A stretch of 64,000 bases of DNA from Treponema vincentii (GTDB taxonomy: Bacteria; Spirochaetota; Spirochaetia; Treponematales; Treponemataceae). The stretch lies in assembly GCF_018336815.1 (NCBI RefSeq), contig NZ_CP050497.1, forward strand, positions 806,001-870,000. Reading direction: 5' to 3'. Below the pieces are notes generated by a model. The model was not told the origin of the DNA. It saw only the letters and a program-made list of their open reading frames with translations, and searched no databases. The position numbers were made by a program, and so were the translations under genes. Every line of letters starts with the position of its first letter. Positions within the stretch are counted from its first letter, which is position 1. This document shows, one piece after another, positions 8,849-17,522 of this stretch.

Positions 8849-10396
8849 CTATCTGCGGAGCCGGACGCCTTCGATATCGGTGCTGAACAACTCGCGTAAA
8901 TCGTTGAGCCCCAATGCCATCAGCGCCATACGGTCAATGCCGATACCCCATGCCAGAACAGGAACGTCGATCCCCATTGCCTTGGTAACTTCGGGGCGGA
9001 AGATGCCGGAACCGCCCAGTTCAAACCAGCCGAGTATCGGATGTTTGATATGTACTTCTATAGAAGGTTCCGTAAAGGGAAAGTACCCGCCGACATACTT
9101 CACTTCGGTGGCGCCGGCAATTTCGACGGCAAACATTTTAAGGATACCGAGCAGCGTTCGCAGGTTGACCTGTTCGCCGAGGACGATACCTTCTGTTTGG
9201 TAAAAGTCGGAAAGGTGCGTTGCGTCTACCTTATCGTAGCGGAAGCAGCGCGCAATACCGAAGTATTTGCCCGGGATTTTTGCCTTTGCCAGCTGATGAG
9301 CGGACAATACCGTGCCTTGACTGCGGAGTAACAGCTGTCGGGTAAAATCGCGGTCAAAGTGATAGTTCCAGCCGCGGCTGCCGCTGTCCCCGCCCGTTTC
9401 GTGAATTTCCGCAACACGGGAAAGGAAGGGTTCCTCGATAGCTTTGGCGTGCGTGGGATTTTTTAGGTAATACACATCGTGAATGTCGCGGGCGGCGTGG
9501 AACTGCGGCATAAAGAGCGCATCGGAGTTCCAGAAATCCGTTTCGACGAGTGGCCCGTCAAATTCCTCGAAGCCGAGGGAGGTGAGCTTATCTTTGACAC
9601 TCTCCAAAAAATCAACGTAGGGGTTTGTCCTGCCGGGGATAACGCGGGCGGGAGGCAGCTGGATATTGTAGCTACGGAAGGTTTGCGTTTTCCATGCGCC
9701 GGTCTTGAGACTTTCAGACGTCAGCTGTCCCGTTTCGTCGCCGGTAATACCTGCCGCATTCAATGCCTTCTGCACTGCGGCAACCATATCCGTAAAGGCG
9801 TAGACAATCTCGTCCCGTTCAATAATCTTGAATGCGGCATCCGCAGCGCCGCGTTTTTTCGCTATATCGGCAATGCAGTTTTTTTCGTCCTCCGTTAAAG
9901 AGTCCTCAGGCAGACGGCAGTCGGCAGCCTCTGCTGCACGTTTCAGCAGCGCTTTTTTCAATAGAAAGTTTTTATCGTCAGGTTCTTTTATATATACCGC
10001 TTTTTTTTCATCATTCATCGCGGCACAGCCCGTTTTAGAAAGCTCCCCGAAGGAAGAGCCGACATCCTTATTCTGTAAACCGAGCTTCTGCGCAATTTCA
10101 GGCAGCTTGAGTGGTCCTGCTTCCTTCAACAACAAGATAATCCGCTCGGCAGGCAATCCGTTTTGTGCATAGTCTTTGCCCAGCTCCGTCAATTCGTAGA
10201 CAACGGTTGTCTTTCTCGTTTTTTCTTTTACCAATTCCTTGAGCTTGAGCCACGAAAATGCCTGATTTGCATGACCTTCTTTATACTGCAAAACCTCTTG
10301 CAGTTTTTTCGCATATAATCCTTCGCCTATCTTAAAGTTCTTTAATACCTTGATTTCAAGCGGGTGCAGATTTTTTAATACCGATTGAATATCCAT
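8849..10396 (-). CDS. pheS: Phenylalanyl-tRNA synthetase alpha subunit, archaeal/eukaryal type
   Basis: It charges tRNA-Phe together with a beta subunit. At 515 residues it is much longer than the usual bacterial PheS (about 330-350). It has an N-terminal winged-helix/DNA-binding-like extension (residues 1-about 170, several helix-turn-helix units) before the class II core. Motif 2 (FGIARCFRYDKVDATH) and motif 3 (GIGIDRMALM) are visible. This architecture is that of the archaeal/eukaryal PheRS alpha chain, which is known to occur in spirochaetes through ancient transfer. No pheT is adjacent on either side. The ATG at 10396 has an AAGGGGGAAG site 5 bases upstream. Confidence 0.93.
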   Translation of the reverse strand: MDIQSVLKNLHPLEIKVLKNFKIGEGLYAKKLQEVLQYKEGHANQAFSWLKLKELVKEKTRKTTVVYELTELGKDYAQNGLPAERIILLLKEAGPLKLPEIAQKLGLQNKDVGSSFGELSKTGCAAMNDEKKAVYIKEPDDKNFLLKKALLKRAAEAADCRLPEDSLTEDEKNCIADIAKKRGAADAAFKIIERDEIVYAFTDMVAAVQKALNAAGITGDETGQLTSESLKTGAWKTQTFRSYNIQLPPARVIPGRTNPYVDFLESVKDKLTSLGFEEFDGPLVETDFWNSDALFMPQFHAARDIHDVYYLKNPTHAKAIEEPFLSRVAEIHETGGDSGSRGWNYHFDRDFTRQLLLRSQGTVLSAHQLAKAKIPGKYFGIARCFRYDKVDATHLSDFYQTEGIVLGEQVNLRTLLGILKMFAVEIAGATEVKYVGGYFPFTEPSIEVHIKHPILGWFELGGSGIFRPEVTKAMGIDVPVLAWGIGIDRMALMALGLNDLRELFSTDIEGVRLRR

Positions 10397-10607
10397 AACG
10401 GCTTCCCCCTTTTTTTCATAAAACGGCTAAAATGATACCTCATTTAACGATTTTAGTGAATAGGACGAGTGAGGTTTGCAAAGCAGATGGAGAAACGCTT
10501 AGATAATTTTTAATTGTGGATTTATGATGTGAATTATCGAAATCATACGTTGAGCATTTTCAGAATCGAAAATCGGCTTTTGTACCGCGCAGTCCTGTGG
10601 TCAAAAG

Positions 10608-10636
10608 TTGCATTTATTTATAAAAAAGGGTATTAT
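10608..10636 (+). promoter_or_regulatory. Sigma-70 promoter giving a leaderless tyrS mRNA
   Basis: TTGCAT (10608-10613), exactly 17 bases, TATTAT (10631-10636), then CCGGTT and the ATG at 10643. The predicted +1 is at or within a base or two of the start codon. Confidence 0.75.
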
Positions 10637-10642
10637 CCGGTT

Positions 10643-11872
10643 ATGAATAGAGCTTTACAGACGTTAATAGACCGTGGATTTTTTCAGCAATGCACTGATG
10701 TGGAAGCGCTATCCGCGTTAATGGATAAAGGACCGGTTACGTTTTACACCGGTACCGACCCAACCGGCGGCAGTTTGCATATCGGGCACCTCGTACCTCA
10801 ATTTGCAGTTCGGCATTTACGTGATGCGGGGCATATCGGTATTGCGCTGCTCGGCGGCGGTACGGGACGCATCGGCGACCCTTCGGGGAAGACTGAGATG
10901 CGCAAAATGCTGGATTATCAGCAGCTTGATGAAAATGTTGAAAAGATAAAAGCACAGCTCGACCGCTTTATCGGTTTTGACGGGAAAACCGCCTTTCCCG
11001 AAAATAATAAAAACTGGCTGGCTGATTTAAACTATATCGATTTTCTGAGAGACATCGGTTCCTGTTTTTCGGTCAACAAGATGCTTTCGTTTGAGGCATA
11101 TAAAATACGGATGGAAACGGGTTTGTCTTTCCTCGAATTTAACTATCAGCTGTTACAAAGTTACGACTTTTTAATGCTGCATCAAAAACATCACTGCTGT
11201 CTGCAAATAGGGGGAGACGATCAGTGGGGCAATATCGTTGCAGGGGTCGATTTAGTTCGCCGCAAGACCGGTGATGAGGTGTTCGGGCTGACTTTCCCCC
11301 TCATTACCCGCAGCGACGGTAAAAAAATGGGAAAGAGCGAAAAAGGCGCACTCTTCCTAAACAAAGAGATGACCCCCGTGTTCGACTTTTTCCAGTATTG
11401 GCGAAATGTTGACGACGCCGACGTGCGCCGTTTTATGCTGCTGTTTACCTTTTTGCCGATTGAAGAGATTGACCGTATCTGCGCCGGCAATATCAATGAG
11501 GCGAAAGAGCGGCTTGCATGGGAAGTTACCAAAGAGATACACGGGAAAGATGAAGCAGATATGGCGCTTGCCGGTGCTAAAGCTGCATTCGGCGGCGGCG
11601 GCGATAAAAGCGCAATGCCGACCGTAGAAATGAACCGTACCGTTTTTGAGCAGGGGATTTCGATTGTCGATTTATATGTGCAAAGCGGTTTATGCGCCAC
11701 CAAGAGCGATGCCCGCCGTTTAATAGAGCAGGGCGGGGCGCTTGTTGCAGGTGAATCGGTTACTGACTTTAAGGCGGTCATTACCGCCACCGCCTTGGAT
11801 GAAACAGGAGAACTCATTCTCCGTGCCGGAAAGAAGCGGTTTAGCCGTATCGTTACCCGCTCAGTTTGTTAA
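10643..11872 (+). CDS. tyrS: Tyrosyl-tRNA synthetase
   Basis: Class I synthetase charging tRNA-Tyr, 409 residues. The catalytic domain carries HIGH as LHIGHL (about residue 45) and the KMSKS loop as KKMGKSEKG. The tyrosine-binding loop region FNYQLLQSYDF and IGGDDQWGNI match bacterial TyrS. The C-terminal S4-like RNA-binding domain is seen as LCATKSDARRLIEQGGALV. An upstream in-frame extension is open to 10514, but the promoter -10 at 10631 places the start at 10643, which also matches the family N-terminus. A terminator follows. Confidence 0.96.
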   Translation: MNRALQTLIDRGFFQQCTDVEALSALMDKGPVTFYTGTDPTGGSLHIGHLVPQFAVRHLRDAGHIGIALLGGGTGRIGDPSGKTEMRKMLDYQQLDENVEKIKAQLDRFIGFDGKTAFPENNKNWLADLNYIDFLRDIGSCFSVNKMLSFEAYKIRMETGLSFLEFNYQLLQSYDFLMLHQKHHCCLQIGGDDQWGNIVAGVDLVRRKTGDEVFGLTFPLITRSDGKKMGKSEKGALFLNKEMTPVFDFFQYWRNVDDADVRRFMLLFTFLPIEEIDRICAGNINEAKERLAWEVTKEIHGKDEADMALAGAKAAFGGGGDKSAMPTVEMNRTVFEQGISIVDLYVQSGLCATKSDARRLIEQGGALVAGESVTDFKAVITATALDETGELILRAGKKRFSRIVTRSVC

Positions 11873-11880
11873 TATGCGAA

Positions 11881-11922
11881 AGGCTGTCCTAAAAGTGAGC
11901 AGCTTTTAAGACAGCCTTTTTC
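11881..11922. terminator. Bidirectional terminator between tyrS and the hemerythrin gene
   Basis: The stem AGGCTGTCcTAAAAG / CTTTTAaGACAGCCT (11881-11895 and 11903-11917) with loop TGAGCAG is followed by TTTTTCTG on the plus strand. It lies between two convergent genes. Confidence 0.85.
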
Positions 11923-11926
11923 TGTT

Positions 11927-12340
11927 TTATTTTTTAAGTGAGAAGTAATAGCGTGCCCATGCTTTATCATCGATTAAGATATGATTAAACAGCCAGTCGC
12001 GTAAAAAGCGGACAAATGAGTTGGGCACGAGTTGTTTACCGTTTGTATAGGCGTTAACTGATTTTAAAATTTCTTTAACGAATAACTCATGTTTTTGTTT
12101 GTGTTCTTTTAACCCCGGATAATTGATTCCTTCCATTATTGCTTCTTCATCTTTAAAATGAATCATTACATAGTCTACCAATTCTTTCATTACATCTCTA
12201 AATGTCTCTTCAAGTTCTGCTTTTTCTCCAAGGCAGGCATTATATAAGCTATTGATTAAATCTACTAAGTGGCGGTGCTGTTTATCGACGCTCGGAACTC
12301 CCACATCATAACTGACATCCCACGAAACAAATTTTTCCAT
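11927..12340 (-). CDS. Bacteriohemerythrin
   Basis: A 137-residue di-iron oxygen-binding protein. The expected ligands are all visible: His in DKQHRHLVD (the family H...HxxxE start), HFKDEE, KEHKQKHELF and HILIDD. It begins MEKFVSWDVSYDVGVPSVD, the usual hemerythrin opening. The ATG at 12340 follows GAGGAG with good spacing, so longer in-frame upstream codons are rejected. In anaerobic or microaerophilic bacteria such proteins bind O2 or signal its presence; which of these applies cannot be told here. It shares the terminator with tyrS and overlaps nothing. Confidence 0.93.
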   Translation of the reverse strand: MEKFVSWDVSYDVGVPSVDKQHRHLVDLINSLYNACLGEKAELEETFRDVMKELVDYVMIHFKDEEAIMEGINYPGLKEHKQKHELFVKEILKSVNAYTNGKQLVPNSFVRFLRDWLFNHILIDDKAWARYYFSLKK

Positions 12341-12449
12341 TAGAGACTCCTCGTATCCGCAACTATTACACATTTTACCGGCGATGTAAAGACCGTCTGA
12401 CATAGTGTCCTGACAGAGCAATCGCATCAGACTGATACAGTTTTTTTGC

Positions 12450-15206
12450 CTATATTAGTTTTGCAATTTTGCTGTAGAGACTATTAACCGCGGCTGTTTG
12501 CGCTTCATCCAATCCTGCACCGGCGCTGTCGATGAGCTGCTGCAGGGAAGCAAGGTTTTCGTGCAATGCAGTGTGAAAGCCGCGTGAAGTTTTCAGCCAG
12601 AAAGTACCGTTGCCGTCGTTGAACAGGGTGATAAAGCCGAGCTGCTTGCTCTTCTGCTTTGCCGCTACCGTGCGGAAGATAAGCGGCAGCTGCTCCAACA
12701 GGGCTGTGGTGTCATCCGGCAGCGTAAAGTTCTTGGTGCGTGGAAAAGGCGTTTCCGAATCAAGAGGTTGCAGCGGAAAGGCTTTGGCAATGCTTAATAC
12801 CAAGCCGAACTTTTCTCCGGCGAGTAGCTCATAGCTGCCGAAGGTGATTTTTGCTCGCAGGTTTTTGAGTTGTTCCAGCCGACCGTCATATATAATGCTG
12901 CCAGAGACTTCCATCGAAGCATCGCCTTGCATATTCCAATCGGTATTCGGCTTGCCGGATCCTTGCAGCTGCCGCTCCACCCGCAGCTGCTCCACCGTAT
13001 GCCTGAACTGCTCCCACGGCAGTAAAAGCTGCTTTTTCCCTTTCATCTTTTGTACGATATACGGGGTGCCACAGATGGATACTGTTTGCAGCTGTTTTTC
13101 AGCTGCGGTACCGACACTGCCGGTTCCTTTTCTGCCTGCGCTTTCCGATGCTGCTGCGGAGTCGTGTGGCACACCTCTTCCTGCACTGCCGGAGAGCTTT
13201 CCGACCGCACCGGCTCCCAGTGCGTTTTTACTGCCGCCTTTGCCGCTGCCTTTTCCAGTTCCGCTTGCGGCTCTATCAGTCTTACCGCTACCGGCTTTTG
13301 CCCGCGTTTGCTGTGCTGCTTTTTTGTCGAGGAGCGCAGGGGCAACAAGAGCTACAATGTCTTTGGAAAGGGGTGAAACCGACATAGCATACATCCGTGA
13401 CGTACGCACAATCTCCCCCGCAACGATAAAGGGCTGATGCTCCTTATACATACAGGAACCCGGATGGATGGAAATCTTTTCGGTGGTAAGGCTGCGATAT
13501 ACGTCCCGCCCCTGTGCAGCGCACACAAATTGAATCATACCGCGGGCAACCGCCGTCAGATAATCCGCCGGTTTTCCGCCGGAGAGAATCGGCACGCCCA
13601 TATCGGAGACAATCAGCTCCAACTGCTCCTTGATATTGGCAATTTCCGCCATAATCCGCTCGTCGAGGTAAAAGCGTTCACAAAAGCGCTTTTGGTTTTC
13701 CGCTTGCATGTACTGCCGATAGACCTTGAGGAAGGACACAAAGTCTCCAAGCGGATCGCGGAATGCTGCATGGGCTTTTCTCGCTTCAAGCTCATGCCCG
13801 TCGGGGAAGAGGAAGGGACTGCGTGCCGATAAAAAGCCCGCGGCAATCAATACATCCTCAATCGATTCGGGATAATAGAGTACCGCCTCTACAATCATAC
13901 GGGATTGACGCGGGCTGAGCGGGAAGAGGCACATCATCTGCCCGATTTTACTCAGGCTGTTATCAGGTTCCAACGCGCCAAGCATATTGAGCGTATCTAC
14001 CGCACCGATAATGCCCTTCTTGCCGGGAGGGGAAATAAAATCGAAGTTCGCAAAGTCGTAGATCCCCAGCTCCGCCATCCGCATCACCACCTCCGAAAGA
14101 TCAGTGCGGTAGATTTCCTCCGTGGTGTACATAACGCGGGTTTCAAAATCCTTGCGGGTGTAGAGGCGGTAACATACCCCCTCCTGCGTCCGTCCCGCGC
14201 GTCCCCGCCGCTGATTACACGATGCCTTCGACACCGGCGCTTCGTCCAAGCTCGACGTGTAGGTAAAGGGATTATAAAAATTGAGCTTCGATAAGCCTGA
14301 GTCGATAACGGCGGCAATATCGTTGATGGTGATAGAGGTTTCGGCAATGTTCGTTGCGATAACAATCTTCTTTTTCCCGAACGGCGGGGACTTGAACACC
14401 CGTTCCTGCTCTTCCTTGCTCAAGCGCCCGTACAGCGGCAGCGGGTAGAGCTTGCGGAACCATGACTCATGCGAGAGCCGCTCGATGCAGTCTTTAATCG
14501 CCCGCTCGCCGGGAAGAAACACGAGGATGGCTCCGGGGCGCCCCTCGCTTAAAATCCGCCCGACAATCACCGCAATTTTATCGAGTAATGCTGTTTCCGC
14601 AGCGAGCGTCTCTGTGGAGGCGGTGATGGCAGGCGGGTCAAAGATGAGGGTAACCGGATAGGTCATCGCATCGATTTTAATCACCGGACATTCGTTAAAA
14701 TACATCGAAAACATATCGGTATTGATAGTCGCCGATGAGATAATCACCTTAAAATCCTGCCGCTCCTGTAAAATCCGCTTGAGCAGCCCGAGTATAAAAT
14801 CGATATTCAAACTGCGCTCGTGCGCTTCATCTACCATAATAACGGAATACTTGCTGAGCCATGGGTCAAGTTTAAGCTCCTGCAAGAGTATACCGTCAGT
14901 CATTATCTTTATCTTTGTGTTCGGCGAGGTATGGTCTTCGAACCGCATCTTGTAGCCCACTGCATCGCCGAGCGGAACCTTCAGTTGATGTGCAATAAAT
15001 TCGCTTACCGAAAGCGCTGCAATCCGCCGCGGCTGGGTAACCCCGATCATGCCGGTTTGCGTATAGCCCGCCTCATGTAAAATAACCGGCAACTGGGTAG
15101 TCTTACCCGATCCGGTAGGGCTTTCAACGACAATAACCTGATGCCGATCCAAACTCTCTAAAATCCGTGCCTTTTGTTCATAAACAGGCAGCTGTGTATA
15201 TTTCAT
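12450..15206 (-). CDS. hrpA: HrpA-like DEAH-box ATP-dependent helicase
   Basis: 918 residues from the ATG at 15206. It carries Walker A ESPTGSGKTT, the DEAH box in VDEAHERSLNID, SATIN, IATNIAETS and QRRGRAGR, followed by HA2-type winged and ratchet domains and a C-terminal OB-like region. The N-terminal 26-residue start MKYTQLPVYEQKARIL is typical of the family. Unusually, a Gly/Ser/Ala/Lys-rich low-complexity stretch (about residues 630-695) splits the C-terminal part. It probably acts as an RNA helicase in RNA processing or ribosome biology. Its promoter lies 10 bases upstream with no ribosome site, so the mRNA should have almost no leader. Confidence 0.9.
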   Translation of the reverse strand: MKYTQLPVYEQKARILESLDRHQVIVVESPTGSGKTTQLPVILHEAGYTQTGMIGVTQPRRIAALSVSEFIAHQLKVPLGDAVGYKMRFEDHTSPNTKIKIMTDGILLQELKLDPWLSKYSVIMVDEAHERSLNIDFILGLLKRILQERQDFKVIISSATINTDMFSMYFNECPVIKIDAMTYPVTLIFDPPAITASTETLAAETALLDKIAVIVGRILSEGRPGAILVFLPGERAIKDCIERLSHESWFRKLYPLPLYGRLSKEEQERVFKSPPFGKKKIVIATNIAETSITINDIAAVIDSGLSKLNFYNPFTYTSSLDEAPVSKASCNQRRGRAGRTQEGVCYRLYTRKDFETRVMYTTEEIYRTDLSEVVMRMAELGIYDFANFDFISPPGKKGIIGAVDTLNMLGALEPDNSLSKIGQMMCLFPLSPRQSRMIVEAVLYYPESIEDVLIAAGFLSARSPFLFPDGHELEARKAHAAFRDPLGDFVSFLKVYRQYMQAENQKRFCERFYLDERIMAEIANIKEQLELIVSDMGVPILSGGKPADYLTAVARGMIQFVCAAQGRDVYRSLTTEKISIHPGSCMYKEHQPFIVAGEIVRTSRMYAMSVSPLSKDIVALVAPALLDKKAAQQTRAKAGSGKTDRAASGTGKGSGKGGSKNALGAGAVGKLSGSAGRGVPHDSAAASESAGRKGTGSVGTAAEKQLQTVSICGTPYIVQKMKGKKQLLLPWEQFRHTVEQLRVERQLQGSGKPNTDWNMQGDASMEVSGSIIYDGRLEQLKNLRAKITFGSYELLAGEKFGLVLSIAKAFPLQPLDSETPFPRTKNFTLPDDTTALLEQLPLIFRTVAAKQKSKQLGFITLFNDGNGTFWLKTSRGFHTALHENLASLQQLIDSAGAGLDEAQTAAVNSLYSKIAKLI

Positions 15207-15216
15207 AATCGGGAAA

Positions 15217-15245
15217 AGTATAGCGCAGTTGTTATTTGTGTGCAA
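15217..15245 (-). promoter_or_regulatory. Sigma-70 promoter of the helicase gene (near-leaderless)
   Basis: On the minus strand: TTGCAC (15240-15245), 17 bases, TATACT (15217-15222), then 10 bases to the ATG at 15206. It overlaps the end of murA by about two bases. Confidence 0.7.
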
Positions 15246-15247
15246 TG

Positions 15248-16535
15248 TTATACGCAGATAGGCTTGCGTTCGATCTGTACGCCGAGCGCTTTAAACCGGT
15301 CGACGAGGTGTTCGTAGCCGCGCTCGATTTGGTACACATTGCGGATAAGGCTTTCACCGCGGGCGCAGCAAGCGGCAATGACAAGCGCCATTCCCGCGCG
15401 TACATCGGGAGAGACCAGTTCAGAACCGTGCAGGGTACTGGGACCGGTAACGACGGCGCGGTGCGGGTCGCAAAGCGTAATACGTGCACCCATACCAATC
15501 AGTTTATCGACAAAGAACATTCGTGATTCAAACATTTTTTCGTGGATAAGCACCGTGCCTTCCACCTGTGTGGCAATAACCGCCATAATGCTGGTAAGAT
15601 CGGCGGGGAATCCCGGCCACGGCGCGTCATCGATTTTCGGAATCATACCGCCGAGGTCGCAGTTTACCTTTAAACTCTGCTGTGCGGAAACAATAAGGCT
15701 TGTGCCGTCGATTTCCCAACGGATGCCCAGCTTGTTAAACGCAAGCTTTATCGGCCGCATATCGGGCGGATTGATATCGGTAATGGTAAGCGAGCCGTGT
15801 GTTACCGCGGCAAGCCCGATAAACGATCCGACTTCCATATAATCCGCACCGATGCGATATTCTGCGCCGTGCAGTTGCTGCACTCCTTGAATACTAAGAA
15901 TATTAGACCCGATACCGCTTATCTTTGCTCCCATTGCGTTCAACAGTTTGCAGAGGTCTTGAATGTGCGGCTCGCTTGCCGCATTGGTGATAACGGTTTC
16001 ACCCTCGGCGGTTACCGCAGCCATCACTGCATTCTCGGTAGCGGTTACGGAAGCCTCATCCAAAAAAATATCCTGCCCGATGAGCTTATTTGCCGTAAAT
16101 AAAAAATGCCCGTTTATCTTTACCTGCGCACCGAGTTCTGTTAGCGCCAAAAAGTGCGTATCCAACCGACGTCGCCCGATAACGTCGCCGCCGGGCGGTG
16201 TCATCATAACTTTTCCATAACGCGCGAGCAGCGGCCCCGCAAACAAAATAGAAGCCCGAATCTTTTGTGCCAGCGGCGCCGGTACTTCATAGCCGGTTAC
16301 GGTTTTTTAATTGCAAGGTATATTCGTTTTGAGCAAGTTTAGAGATTGTTCCCCCAAACGATTTGAATATCTCAAACATTACAAAGACGTCTTCAATTTC
16401 AGGGAGATTTTTTATGGTAACAGGCTGATCGGTAAGGACGGCGGCGGCAATACAAGGCAACGCAGCATTTTTATTCCCGCTTGCCTTAACGGTACCCTTT
16501 ACGGGGAAACCGCCTTCAATGTGATATTCATACAT
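15248..16535 (-). CDS. murA: UDP-GlcNAc 1-carboxyvinyltransferase MurA, reading frame interrupted
   Basis: MurA performs the first committed step of peptidoglycan synthesis (enolpyruvyl transfer to UDP-GlcNAc). The start ATG at 16535 follows GGAG with 6-base spacing and gives MYEYHIEGGFPVKGTVKASG. The frame ends at TGA near 16288, while the remainder (KTVTGYEVPAPLAQKI...GPLLARYGK onward) continues in the next frame to 15248. One A too many in the A6 run (T6 at 16303-16308 on the plus strand) explains it; with A5 the protein would be 428 residues, the family length. The active-site loop reads PPGGDVIGRRRLD: Asp stands where the fosfomycin-reactive Cys of E. coli MurA lies. Loss of an essential enzyme is unlikely, so a base-call error or slippage is favoured. 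Confidence 0.9.
16303..16308 (-). other. A6 homopolymer at the murA frame break
   Basis: Six T on the plus strand sit between the two MurA frames. Five would make the coding sequence continuous (QLKTVTGYEVPAP). Confidence 0.8.
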
Positions 16536-16592
16536 GAGCTGCTCCAAACATAATATTCTACCCTGAAATCGCCCCACTCGAGGCTTCTTTTC

Positions 16593-16856
16593 CTAAAGCG
16601 GCAGAGCGGAGGAAGTAATTAAATGCTGTATTTTTTCTTTTAATGCAAGACGAATCGGTAATATAGGGTAGTCCGGTTTATCGATAAGCTGTACGAAGAG
16701 TTGTTGCTGGCCGATAGGATTGACTTCGATTAAAAAGCTTATTTTTCCTTTTTGCTCTCTTTCTAAAATATTATAAACGGCGGTAGCCTCAAACTCCTCC
16801 CGATAATAAATAAGAGAATTCTTTTTTTCAATATCGATAATATCCTCTACAAGCAC
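16593..16856 (-). CDS. Small hypothetical protein in the flagellar operon
   Basis: 87 residues with a GTG start at 16856, preceded by a GGAG/GGAAG purine tract and lying 15 bases after the stop of the preceding gene. It is acidic in the first half and hydrophobic/basic near the end (LPIRLALKEKIQHLI). I see no signal peptide, membrane segment or recognised motif. It is the last gene of the fliD group; conservation of this position in other treponemes would support a flagellar or motility role, but none can be assigned from sequence alone. Confidence 0.6.
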   Translation of the reverse strand: MLVEDIIDIEKKNSLIYYREEFEATAVYNILEREQKGKISFLIEVNPIGQQQLFVQLIDKPDYPILPIRLALKEKIQHLITSSALPL

Positions 16857-16871
16857 TGCTTCCGTCTCCGT

Positions 16872-17465
16872 CTAATTTAGGATTGATGATACCCCATTTA
16901 TCAAAGTTTTGACAAGGGGAGCTAATTCATATTCGGCTAAATCGCCGACTTGAATAATATCTTTTTCTTCTATACTTGATACGATATCATGCAATAGCGC
17001 TGTTATTTCTTTCTGATACTCATGAACCGATTTTTCTTCAATTTGTATATCGATGGGGAGTTCCGTTACATCGGATAAGAGTAATGATCGATACAATTCC
17101 TTGAGTTTCTCCGAAAAAGTTCCAAGCAAATTTAAAACCTGCATATCTTTTCCGGTCTGCATATACACCGGAATCTGCTCAAACTCTTCCGCATAGCCGG
17201 ACAGTTCTTGTGTCAAACTCTTCATGTAATTACGAATTTCCGTTCCGGAAAATGTTGAAAGCTCGATCGTAATATCGCTATCAGCCGGCTGTTTAAAAAG
17301 CAGATCAAGCTCTTGCGAAGTCAATTCTTTTCCATCGACTGCAACTTGTACGATTGTTTCATGTTCACGGCAACACGCTTCTTCAATGCTGCCTAACACT
17401 TCGCCAACGGTCTTTTCATTTTCAAGTGTATACGAGAGTTTTTCGCCGTTAATTTTTATTACCAT
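16872..17465 (-). CDS. Hypothetical protein downstream of fliD
   Basis: 197 residues, ATG at 17465 with GAGGAG about 11 bases upstream, 57 bases after fliD. The N-terminal 75 residues (MVIKINGEKLSYTLENEKTV...) alternate short strands and one helix, reminiscent of a small beta-grasp fold. The rest is predominantly helical and acidic with many Leu/Glu, suggesting a coiled or bundle region. It has no signal peptide. It is not a recognised FliS or FlgN by motif, although a chaperone for the cap or filament protein would fit the position. The function is unassigned. Confidence 0.65.
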   Translation of the reverse strand: MVIKINGEKLSYTLENEKTVGEVLGSIEEACCREHETIVQVAVDGKELTSQELDLLFKQPADSDITIELSTFSGTEIRNYMKSLTQELSGYAEEFEQIPVYMQTGKDMQVLNLLGTFSEKLKELYRSLLLSDVTELPIDIQIEEKSVHEYQKEITALLHDIVSSIEEKDIIQVGDLAEYELAPLVKTLINGVSSILN

Positions 17466-17522
17466 TTATCGTCATACTCCTCACGTGATTATCGTTTCGG
17501 CAATGTCGCGGATTATTCAGCG

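Noticed and set aside
13043-13376. Open frames on both strands within the helicase low-complexity insert
   Set aside because: They arise from the repetitive Gly/Ser/Ala/Lys codons; the helicase frame is continuous through the region.
16288-16290. In-frame TGA in murA as a selenocysteine codon
   Set aside because: The MurA homology continues in a different frame, not after the TGA in the same frame, so recoding cannot explain it.
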